From Oidiodendron maius Zn (taxonomy: Eukaryota; Ascomycota; Leotiomycetes; Myxotrichaceae), in NCBI GenBank assembly GCA_000827325.1, contig KN832880.1, positions 1,158,803 through 1,222,802 on the forward strand: DNA of 64,000 bases. Reading direction: 5' to 3'. The translations under genes were made by a program, and so were the position numbers. A model generated the notes under the pieces. It saw only the letters and a list, made by a program, of their open reading frames with translations. It had not been told where the DNA came from and made no database searches. Position 1 is the stretch's first letter. Every line of letters starts with the position of its first letter. Shown here piece by piece: positions 11,815 to 21,618 of the stretch.

Positions 11815-14207
11815 ACATAAATGCCGGAGTATTTGTTTGGACTGTAACGGGGCGTTTGGAAGGGAGTTTTTCCAGCGACACCGCAAGGAATACGAATTGG
11901 ATGACCAATGGCCGTTTCTGGAGTATTAGAAGAGGGTAATGATTGTTATTGCTAGCAAGGTACACGCTACGATTTGATGACTGAGAGAGATTTTATAACA
12001 ACTCTACGTAGTTCGCTTTCTAAATGATTGACACGAGACAGAGATTCTGATGTTGTAAATACCAATATATGTTTAGCTATTAACCAACGGGCCAGTCAAC
12101 TTATTGGATCCCATAGATCTTCCCTTGTGAACCCCGAAGCATACCTTTTATCTTCTTTTCAGAGCTAAGTCCGTTGACAATCTTCATAAATAAGTAGAGC
12201 AATAACTACTCTTTAGAATACACCAGAGTTATCTTCGCTTCTTTTGAGAAGTAAGATTCTGATTCCAAGAGCGGAGAAAGCAGAGCAAGACTGATCAATG
12301 ATTAAATATTGCAGATTCTTGGGATACACTGCTGTTTTAGACAACCTGAATGCCATCTCTTTTCACATGTAAGGCCATATTGCTTGTTGGCCGTCAACAA
12401 TGGAAGCCTTCCAAGAGTACTGCATAAACAGAAACGTATCTATCTTACCGTTTAGATACCGATATGTACGGTGGTATTAGTGTAAAGCATTCCTCTGACC
12501 AGTATAGTAGACGTCACATACATGATTTATTTATCACAGGACTGACTTGTCACCGCTAAAATAACCGCCCAAATCTATCATAAAAACGAATTTATGTGTA
12601 TGATAACCTCACGAGCCTCATCTATACAGGAGAGGTGTTGATTTTCTTCCGTTTCTAGTCCGATTCTGCTCGATCCGTGCATGTCTGCTCACGGTATTTC
12701 ACAGTGTCGGGAACGCGAAAGACACAGTACAACGATATACGTGCTTGCATATAGACACGATTGTTTACAATTGCGACTGCAGTGCATATCTGCTGAATTG
12801 AAAATGAGAAGAGAGAGTATTTGAATAACATGTTTGCAATGCTTGCTGTTTGTAGCTACGTTACAGTTGCAGATGACAACCACGCGATTTTCCCTTCTGA
12901 AGAAAAAGGTTTGGTAGCGAATAGATGAGATACATTTCTTAGAAGAAGTGCTGTATGGGCGCTGCCACAACGCTGAGAATCACATTGAGATCTACAACAC
13001 TGTGTGAGCATGTTCGTCTCTTCAGAATGCGTAAAAGTAGAGATAGAGGGATATGATATGCTCAGACTGACTTCTGGAAGTGTCGCTATTCTATTCGTAC
13101 TGCTCTACTCTTTTGAATCACTGCTCCGCGTCAATATGGAGCATGTTAATAAGAAGTTGGGGGAGTCAGCCCTTTTGATGAGGACGGTTCCGAGTAAAGT
13201 TCGAGTCTGCGAAAGGCAAAGGCACTTTCTGGGCATATGCTCAATTGAATGAACATGCCTCAAATTCTGAAGTTAGAAAGATATTGTCGATTTTAGGGAC
13301 GATGCCCATGTATTAGTATATACAAAGTACTCGTCCTTAAAAATTGTGCACACAGCCAATCAGACCGCATATCGCATATGTGAGCGACGCAGGTCATCGC
13401 CATATCGAGTTCAATGCCGGGATCAGAGCAATCCCTCTCACCCTAGAAGCGTAGATTCGTAGTAAGTTTCGGTGCGGATCGCGATTTTCTTTCGTCTCTA
13501 TATCGCTCTAACCCTAAGACCTACCTATCCGCTCCTTGCTACTGGCACGTCTGAGCCTCGTGGTCTCTGCGGTGGACAGGCTGAAACTTCCTGATAGGGG
13601 CGGGACGTCTAGAATCACCTTGAAATTTAAAAATACGATCGTCGCAAATAATTTAAGTCGGTGAACCAACATGGTACTGTCTCTCCGGTTTGTTTCGGAA
13701 GGCAAGTCATTTGTTTCGTCGGATGGAGTTTGGCTGGATCAGCCTCTCCATTCCCACACTGCTAGCTAACTAGACAACTAGACACACATCATAAACCACC
13801 ATTGTCTCCGCTCGGGATATCTCCATTACACAAAGCAAATGCGCCGACCGTGACATTCCTCTATTAACCTTGGCTTGATATATCGACTCAATTTTTCTGT
13901 TACCGAATGGCAATGCTATTACTCAGACGGCACCGAGGTTACCCCCCCTCTCTAACTGGTTGGAATATAGTGCAACTGTAGGCGTGTAGTTTCAGAGAAT
14001 GATGTGTGCACTACGAATGGATGGTGTCTGGGTTCTTCTGGATACGTGTATAGAGGGGGGGTACAGACCAATCGTGGACGTCGAGTGTGTGTCAGCAGCA
14101 GTGCAAACAAAGAATATTTTTCCAAATCATCTCCCTCCATCCATACCGCCACCCCTTCCGCTCAACTCACAATAAGAATCAAAGTATCTAACAATATTAA
14201 AATAAAT
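11815..14207. other. Gene-poor stretch
   Basis: About 2.4 kb of AT-rich sequence. Open frames at 12689-12970, 13004-13252 and 13514-13705 have no recognisable features. The last 200 bases look like the old promoter of the decayed gene that follows. Confidence 0.45.
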
Positions 14208-14750
14208 ATGGATAATCCCTCAACTGTGCAAAATCTCTGCCCTTATTCCGCGGGCATATTCACGAATCCATTCTGCTGTGGCGGGAGCGGGGAGCATTCA
14301 TGCTGCAGTAATAATTTCACATCAAGTGCCTCGTTGGGTCCACAGGCGTGGCGTTTATGCCTGCGGCGGAGGCTGAGATAGATTTGGGGGTATCGACTAC
14401 TAGGACCGCGCCATATCGACTGTTACTACGACGGGCACTGCTGCTTTGTTTGCTAGTGCTACGAACAGCTCTAGATTTTCTTCGGGTGTCGCGATAGGAG
14501 GCGTTGTTGGTGCCGCGATAGGACTGCTCTAGTGAGAGTATGGTTCGGACGCGGGATTACTGATAGGAATTTTGGTGTGGAGGAAAGCGCGTACATATCA
14601 TTTCCTACCTAATCGACCTCCCCTATGTTTATACTCTGCTCCTCTACTGTACCACATTTTACCGCCTCGAAGGGAAACAGGTGCTAATAAGGAAGCGGGC
14701 GAAGCAAATTAACCAGACCGGGGTAACGTATGGACCGGCCCGAGTCGCTG
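14208..14750 (+). pseudogene. Decayed single-pass membrane protein gene
   Basis: From the ATG at 14208 a Cys-rich N-terminus is readable, with NLCPYSAGIFTNPFCCGG and then SCCSNNF. A Thr/Ser stretch (STVTTTGTAALFASATNSS), a glycine-rich membrane helix (GVAIGGVVGAAIGLL) and a tail with GANKEAGEAN and PDRGNVWTGPSR follow. This order (Cys-rich outside, Ser/Thr stalk, one helix, acidic tail) is a common fungal wall-sensor-like design. The pieces lie in different frames, with shifts near 14340 and 14435. Stops fall just after the helix and twice in the tail. The tail stops read TAA and TGA where CAA and CGA would be expected, as C-to-T change would give. It is a pseudogene of a host membrane protein. 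Confidence 0.6.
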
Positions 14751-15318
14751 ACCACGACTTCTACAGTAGCGCACAGCAGTTGTGCGGCACAGACATCGGG
14801 CGCATTGTCACGGCTGCCATCATTGTTGCACATAGACACAGTCCTAGTGTGCAAAGATGGGGGAATCAATGCTACAAAAGGATAATCACAGGTCATGGAA
14901 CTGCCACGAAGTTACGACCTAGCAGCATCATAATTTATTGGGAGTCTGTTTGATTCTTCCGTTCCCTGAACGCGTTTCACACAATTATTCCTCGTGCAGA
15001 TCTAGCTTGCGAAAACCTGCTGAAATAGACACACATCTCGAAGATCGACTGTTGCAGCGTATCCGACCCCATTGTGGAGTGAGAGAATAGGATCCATATG
15101 TGGACGGCGGTCTTCATTCGACCTTCTTGATCCACCGCTTCCTTCATCTCCGTGCCAATCTCATCCCTGTCCATCACAAGGAGGCGCGATGGGTGTGGAT
15201 GAGTAGAGCTGGCCTAAGACCTTCCGCCACCGCTACTGCCACCCCCCACGGCCCTCTGTGCTGTGTGTCAGTGTCCAGAACCTCACGCTCGTACTTTGGA
15301 TCTCAACAAACGTACTTG
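14751..15318. other. Intergenic, nothing seen
   Basis: No open frame here shows a start, a domain or splice structure worth calling. Confidence 0.45.
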
Positions 15319-15564
15319 TTAGCCCCCTCCAGAACCTTTTGCCTTCTTCTTCTCTTTGCTCTTTTTCTGCCCCTTACTCTTCCCGGTTTGCCCTCCTGAA
15401 GTCGTCGCATTCTCCTCGTGTCCACCTGACTTGGGGTCGCCAAATTTGCCCTCGTCCGAACTGGGCGACTGGTCGTAATCTCCCGCAGGATCGATATGGC
15501 CTCCATCTTTCTTCTTCTTCTTCTTCTTGTCCCTATCTCCTGTAAATGCAACTGAGCCTGACAT
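15319..15564 (-). CDS. Possible small lysine-rich protein
   Basis: An 81-residue frame opens at the ATG at 15564 (MSGSVAFTGDRD), runs through seven consecutive lysines, then a Gly/Asp/Ser-rich middle and a second basic block (KGQKKSKEKKKAKG). Composition is strongly polar and disordered, and the two basic blocks could act as nuclear targeting signals. No family is recognised. The first lysine run is encoded by a simple TTC/TCT-type repeat on the plus strand, so the frame may be an accident of simple sequence. Transcription evidence would decide it. Confidence 0.25.
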   Translation of the reverse strand: MSGSVAFTGDRDKKKKKKKDGGHIDPAGDYDQSPSSDEGKFGDPKSGGHEENATTSGGQTGKSKGQKKSKEKKKAKGSGGG

Positions 15565-17477
15565 AGTTTGGAGCAACTCTATGACTGCTCTGCCTCGGTG
15601 CCGTGGGATCGGGGAAAATGTCGAAGGATCGCTTTGCCTGAGCTTCGGAGGAGGATATCAGTGCTTTCGACACAAGAATAGTTGGAAGGACGATATGACG
15701 TGTTGTTACATGACTTGCTGAGCACTGTGCATCGAAGGGATCCGATTTTGTCGGGATGCTTCTGCATCGCACCCAAAAGGGGCAAATCGAAGAGCTGGGT
15801 TTCTATTCGCTGCTGAAGCAGACCATCCAGCAGTTTTGACGCGGCTGCATGTCGTCGCGCTACTGGCAGCCCCCCAAATGCAACGACATTCCTTCATGAC
15901 AAGGGGATGAAAGGCACTGTCGCTTTAAATTACCACAGAGAAACTGCTGAGTAGCTATTGGAGAGCTCTTGCGCAATTGGTGCAGGCTCATTCTATCCAA
16001 TTCTCTGATTTTAAAACAGAAGATGGCGACAAGTGTCGCTTTTCCGCACTTCGTTTTCTATGATTGTGTACGACATTCAATACCCAGATTGTCCGCAAAC
16101 AATAAAAATAAAAAATAAAAATGAGAGAGGGAGGAGAGAACAAGCTCGGAATCTTGCGCTGAAAAATTGGCTCCTTCACTTGTGCTGCCGGCGGGAATGT
16201 CTGCACCACAGAACCAAAGTCTCGCGCAAGTGCCTTGCTGGGTCGACAGCGCAAATAATCGACCAAAAATTCGCAAGATAGAATTTTTATCCTTCATCGA
16301 ACTCATGAGACTGCCAAAAAGAATTCTCTCTAGGAGATGCGAGAAACAACATCGTCTTCCGATCCCGGCGCGTCATCTGAGACGCGTGATTCATATTCAC
16401 GAAACACCTCAATAACCCAGGAATGATTAGGTGTTAGCGGAATTAATGTTTCAAAAACAACCCAAGTCACGAATAAAGAGTATTTGCAAGAAGTCGCTCG
16501 ATTTTAAGATCATTTCCCCGTGAATCTTGGGCTTCCTTCGGAGCTGCTCTTGAGCGGGAGTGAAATCGAAAGCAAGTGCTGAGATCATTTAAGCCTACAG
16601 CCATGGCGGTTAGCAGTTTGGATTAGTCACCTAAACCAAGATATCTCGAAGATACAGCAGCTACAGATCTGGATTAACTGGGATAGGCCACCTCCATGAT
16701 CCCTAATTCTCCTCCCAGGAAACCAACAGATCCATACGCGCATCTCACTAACATCTTCCGGAAGGTATACCAATTTCAGGGTTGGGACTTGTGTTGCATC
16801 GGCCCAAAAGCGGGAAATGATGCGAAAATATCGGCAGAGTGGGTAGTATGAGGTCGTGCTTGGTCTACGCGTCATCCAGAATCTTAGCATGAGATCCATT
16901 CGGGAAGGGCTGTGTGCCAGTGTCCTATCCATCGCAGCACCGACGGATGTTTTCTGACCATTTGAAGAAGATTTTAGATAATGACCGGTTGCAAAAGCCC
17001 TCGACGTCTCAAGATGCGGTCGAAGTCGGCTTTTGCCCTTAGCTTGGTCCCAAACGATTCCCGCGGCGAAGGACGCGGCATATCCTATTTGTCAAGTGGG
17101 TGCATTCCCCCTCTTTCACAGCCCGCTTCTCCCTCACTCCTCTCCTGGCCTCCATCTCCTGGCCCCCCCCTTTTCTCTCCTGGGCTTCCTCTCTCCTATC
17201 ACCCTCGTTATTCGCTCCAGTTCTTGTCACAGACTTGACGCTGGCGCTTCCTGAACATTCTCCCCAAGTCACACATGACCATGCCGCTGGTGGTCTTTGG
17301 CTCGATGGAGGGTTTAAGGGGCTCCGTCCGCCTCCCACGAGCAGCTTTCGCATTCCCACGTATCTTGCCGATTTGAAATTCATCTAGCAATACCGTCGAT
17401 TTCATCAAACCGGAGTTCCAACGGCCTTTGAGGCTAGCATCGATATTATTCAGAGAAGCACGTAGACGCCTTCTGCC
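15565..17477. other. Intergenic stretch, no firm gene
   Basis: About 1.9 kb. Several overlapping open frames (15706-16306, 16627-16932, 17039-17387) have no recognisable motifs; those at 17100-17260 arise from a C/T-rich tract. The last part should hold the promoter of the beta-lactamase-like gene. Confidence 0.4.
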
Positions 17478-19184
17478 ATGCCCATATCTTCCGACCTCCT
17501 CGTCCCCCTCGGTCCTTACATCCGACAAATCCTACAATATGCAAACGTCTCTCAGGTTACTGTTCATGCTGAACAAGCAGGGGGGACACTACAAAGGGGT
17601 ATATATTCCAATAATGGAGAAGGAAGTGGTGGTGATATAGCTGATGATGATTCTACCATCTATGCTATCGGATCGCAAACCAAATTACTTATCGCCCTGC
17701 TTTTCATTATTATCGTCGACATACCCCTTTCCGCTTGTCAAGGAGAAACATATGAAGGGTATAGAATCCTTAAACGAGAGTTTCCCAACCCTTGGGATAT
17801 CGAGTTTACAGTCCTATTCAATAGATTTCGCGACGCCCACAACCAAATAGAAGACCTTCCGGGAAAGCCGACACTTTGGCATGTCCTCATCCACTTCAAC
17901 GCACTTCCACCTATGACACACGACATCTTAGGTCCGGATGGGACATCATTCACGTCAAAAGAAACCTTCCTTAGAGCCGCTTTGCGGCGAGCCAACGCTG
18001 GAGATACACAGGAAAATGAGAGCATCTACAGCAACGGAAATTACATACTGGTTGGTTGTCTCATCGAAGCTATTGCTAGGCAGCCTCTCGAAAGTGTCAT
18101 TGAAGAACTTTTATTTGGACCTCTTCGCATGACGCGTACCTCCTTAGGCTACCCTGGTACTTCAGTTACTGGCATTGCACCTCCCTATACCATGTCAGTG
18201 GATGGCCATCGTGTACCAGCTAAGACAATGCGTTATGGCGTGGGAGACACTGTCAACGCTGCTTTCGGTGCCTACAGCTGTTGCAGAGACTTGGCAATTC
18301 TCTTCCGGGGGCTCTTGACCTGCATCAACGACGAGAACTATAAGTCTATCTTCAGCAGAAGCATCGTCCGCTCTTATCTCATGCGTCGGGTGACACTAGA
18401 CGACAAGACTAAGGATGCATTAACTATCTTTGGCATTCGAACAACTCTTGATTCGTCGCTAGTGGGCAGTATGTCCCTCAACCGCCTCGTCACGAAGGAT
18501 GTATGCTCGACATATCGCTTAGGAATGAGAAAAAACGGAAAGCAGGTGCCGGCGTACTATCTTGCCGGCCACATTGAAGGATACTCTTCATGCTACTATT
18601 TCATTCCCAAGTATTCGGCTTTTGTCATAGTGCTAACGAATACCACAGGCATATGTGATGCCGCAGACCACATTTCCCGGCTCCTTCTGCAGGAGATCTT
18701 TGACTTAGAGCTCCCTCGGAGGGGCATAACACACAACAAAAGGGTGGACATTCCGGATATGTCCTCGCATTCTGCAATCAAGGGCCGCAAACTCTTGAAT
18801 GAATTTGCAGACGAGGATAGTCAACAAGACGTGAAAGACCCGGTTTCAATTCAATTAGATGGCACATACGTCAACGAGGATAGCGAACTGTCAATCGTCA
18901 TCCGGCCAGGCAGCCTCTTGGTAAGCATGGTTGGTACGGCACCAAATTCCACCAACGGGCTCGTTCAAACGCAGGATATGGGGTTCATTCGCACTGGAAA
19001 CTATACCATCCGGCTTCGGCCATTGTCTAATGTGGGATTTACTCTTGATCGACTTGACTATAACAGCTGGAGAGAACTAAACCTTGATCTTGTAGTAGAC
19101 AAGGACAGTCAGAAGGTCATTCGCCTTGAAAGGAAAATACGTTGGAAGAAATCCGTAGATAAGTTTACACGCCAAGGGGATTGA
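17478..19184 (+). CDS. Serine beta-lactamase-like protein
   Basis: Single exon, 568 residues, without a signal peptide. It belongs to the serine beta-lactamase/penicillin-binding-protein fold. The nucleophile motif S-x-x-K is seen as IGSQTK near residue 66, the second motif Y-x-N as IYSNGNY near residue 185, and the third, usually K/H-x-G, as GHIEGY near residue 361. Fungal members with the HxG form act as esterases, amidases or transpeptidase-like enzymes rather than drug-resistance enzymes, and some belong to metabolite clusters. After residue 420 a C-terminal domain of about 140 residues resembles the beta-rich lipocalin-like extension of this superfamily. All three motifs are present, so the protein may be active; its substrate is unknown. 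No other enzyme gene adjoins it. Confidence 0.85.
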   Translation: MPISSDLLVPLGPYIRQILQYANVSQVTVHAEQAGGTLQRGIYSNNGEGSGGDIADDDSTIYAIGSQTKLLIALLFIIIVDIPLSACQGETYEGYRILKREFPNPWDIEFTVLFNRFRDAHNQIEDLPGKPTLWHVLIHFNALPPMTHDILGPDGTSFTSKETFLRAALRRANAGDTQENESIYSNGNYILVGCLIEAIARQPLESVIEELLFGPLRMTRTSLGYPGTSVTGIAPPYTMSVDGHRVPAKTMRYGVGDTVNAAFGAYSCCRDLAILFRGLLTCINDENYKSIFSRSIVRSYLMRRVTLDDKTKDALTIFGIRTTLDSSLVGSMSLNRLVTKDVCSTYRLGMRKNGKQVPAYYLAGHIEGYSSCYYFIPKYSAFVIVLTNTTGICDAADHISRLLLQEIFDLELPRRGITHNKRVDIPDMSSHSAIKGRKLLNEFADEDSQQDVKDPVSIQLDGTYVNEDSELSIVIRPGSLLVSMVGTAPNSTNGLVQTQDMGFIRTGNYTIRLRPLSNVGFTLDRLDYNSWRELNLDLVVDKDSQKVIRLERKIRWKKSVDKFTRQGD

Positions 19185-19688
19185 ACGCCTGCTTTGTTTG
19201 ATTCTGGTCGAAGTCCCTATTTACTTGTATTATGAGAAACATTTAGTTGTATTTTCAATTCTATTTCAAAGGTTCGCAATCTCTCCAATATCCAATAGAC
19301 TAGGGTTAATTTCTCGCTACGCCCACAAAAGAAGGAGCCCATTGTATTGCTACTTTTCTTTAGTGATAGCTGTTTAGCTAGAGAATAAGGTATATACTAA
19401 TTTACTAAGGGGGATTCCTAGACCCTCCCCTTTTTTATTATTTATCATCTAAAGGGGCAAGCCCCCCTAACCCCCTTTCTTTACTATATCTCCTATAATG
19501 TTCTATGTCATAGAGATCTCGTAAGCTCGGTCCCCAATAGTGCTCGGAGTCACGTGCAAGAGTTCGGTATTTCGGTCACGTGAACGTTTTTTTCATATGG
19601 TGGTAGAACTTGGGATGTGGGGTTTCAGTATATCTTGTAAGATTGTCTCTGTCCAAAAATATAGGACCTGATTATAGTATTATTCAAT
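19185..19688. other. Convergent intergenic region with G/C-run repeat
   Basis: It lies between the ends of two convergent genes, so only terminators are expected. It contains an AT-rich stretch and the G/C-run structure listed at 19407-19478. Confidence 0.5.
19407..19478. repeat. Nested inverted G-run/C-run structure
   Basis: Two adjacent blocks each begin with a purine run and end with a pyrimidine run (AAGGGGG..CCCCTTTT, then AAAGGGG..CCCCCTTT). The block can fold on itself in two ways. It could be a transposon end or a transcription end between convergent genes; no partner copy was seen elsewhere in the window. Confidence 0.35.
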
Positions 19689-20762
19689 CTAAGATGAATC
19701 CACCCGCAAGCCAAGAAAGAAAATAAGGAATGCGCCGTATCTAAGACTATGTTAGGACGCTTAAATAATTCATTAATATAAGACAGAGAGTAACTCACCC
19801 AGCTAGGACCGCCAGAGCAGAATTGTTTGAACTAGTTCCTATAGCCAAGAGAACCGCACAAAAGAGCAAGAATCCAACCACTACTGATAGTTTGACAGCT
19901 CTATTATCTACCAGTGAAAGCACGATAACAGGACAAAGAAGAAGGAGGCAGAAGCTAACGTTCATGAAGATTCGATCTGCGTGCCGGACTTTTTGATCTG
20001 AGTAGATCATTATGTCCTTGAGTTCTGGCACTTCCCGTCCTGCTTCTTCTTTAGGTCTTTTAAATTCCTAACTTCATTGTCAAATCATATCAAGCGAATG
20101 GATAGAACAGTGGTAAAAGAATTATACTCCCGCTGCTAGGCCATGGGAATGTTTTGGTTAGAGACATACAGTGCCAAAGCGTTTAGCAAGGAATGGGTGA
20201 TGGCCAATTAATCTGTGAAACCAAGATTTTGCTTCTATCGGCGTCGCCACTAGTGTATTAAGACGAAACTTAGAGTCCGCCTCAAAGTCATTAGATAGAA
20301 TGGGGAATGCCGTTGCAAGGTCTCTTTTGAAAGAAGTTAAGAATTCTTCTTCTGGTTTGCGCGACCCTTCAATCCGATCTTGGGCAGCGAGGGCATTATC
20401 TAGAGAATATTAGCCGACTTACTCCTCGCGGGTAACATATCCGTACCGTACTCCTTTAGGGTACTCTCTATGTCCTGTATAAGCTTGTCCAGTATTCCAT
20501 CTTTGTCCTTCAATGCAGTTTCATCAGACGCCATGATATCCTTACTGGTCGGCACCATTTCTTCTAACTTCTCAGTCATCTCTGATAAACGACGCTGGAG
20601 ACGAAGGATATAGAAGACACGGAGCTTATCGAAACGATGAAATACACGAAGATCCGAGTCAAGGCCCAAAACTTTTGCTATATTTAATAGCTCCCGCGCT
20701 TCACGAAGTTTTACCCTCGGATGCTTGTCCCAGGATATCACGTCGCCAGTTTCGTCGTACAT
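19689..20762 (-). CDS. DUF6594 membrane protein, shorter paralogue
   Basis: Four exons, 20447-20762, 20170-20399, 19799-20067 and 19689-19740, with introns of 47, 102 and 58 bp, give 288 residues in one frame. The start of the family core is visible near residue 35 as LRVFHRFDKLRVFYILRLQR. A helical segment follows with EYDNALAAQDR, the equivalent of the conserved KYN-A-L-Q region. Three C-terminal membrane helices come last: IFMNVSFCLLLLCPVIVL, VKLSVVVGFLLFCAVLLAIG and YGAFLIFFLGL. The last helix needs the 52-base final exon, exactly as in the paralogue at 10471-11814, so the gene structure is conserved between them. Function of the family is unknown. It lacks the long Ser/Thr-rich N-terminus of the other copy. 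Confidence 0.85.
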
Positions 20763-21618
20763 GTTTAAGTATAGTTGCTCTATTGCTGTTATTTGGATAT
20801 AATGTTGACTCTAACATTCTTTTATAAACCAACAGCTCCCTTATCAAACGGTCTGTTCATTTACGCACTTAGTCTCAGTCCTAGTGGTTTCAGTGTTGAT
20901 TCCAGTAAGCGCCGACAGTCAGCGGCTATACAGCGTCGAGCTGGCTGGATGTAATAATCATTCTGATTGGCTGTCTCCCTCTTACAGGAGTTTGGGGCTG
21001 CGAAAAGTGCGGCGCGTAAATATTGAACTTGCCTTTAAAGGGAAATACTAACAGTCGCCATTGTCTGTAAACTGGAGAAAGCAAGTTTCGTAAGTGCAAT
21101 AATTCGGAGAGCTCTTGCTTCGGTGCCAATCGCTTCTGTACAACATTCCCTCCGGCTTCCTCATCGCCTAAACGCCAATGCATGTTTGGCTCCTTGCAAT
21201 CATATTCCTTGTCATCTTATAGGACTAATTTATTAATATGCAGAGAATAGTATATTTTAGTAGGAAGGAGTAGTATCTAAGGATATACAATATTTCTTGC
21301 AATTGCAAGCCGATTTATCTTAATATAGCAGCTCTATTAGTTGGCTAAGTAATAACTAGCGATTCTGCCGAGTTCTAGCATTGTCGGGAATCTAAATAGA
21401 AGGTGCTACACGATCACAAATAAGATAGGCTTATAAAGTAGATAGATAGCGAGATGTGCAGCAGGTGAGAATTTTTTAGCAATGTCGATAAACGAACCTC
21501 GATTCCTGATTCTTAAGACTTTTTTCTTCTGCACACTTCCTTAGATTTGTACCGAGCTTTTAAATCTAATTACATCCGCTTATATCTACTGCTCTATGGA
21601 GATAGCTCCCGTTTCTTT
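20763..21618. other. Intergenic, no gene seen
   Basis: Promoter side of the DUF6594 gene and the end of the ABC transporter. A minus-strand open frame at 20926-21183 has no recognisable feature. The region 21200-21540 is very AT-rich. Confidence 0.45.

Noticed and set aside
17100-17260. Overlapping open frames before the beta-lactamase-like gene
   Set aside because: They come from a C/T-rich low-complexity tract and have no protein features.
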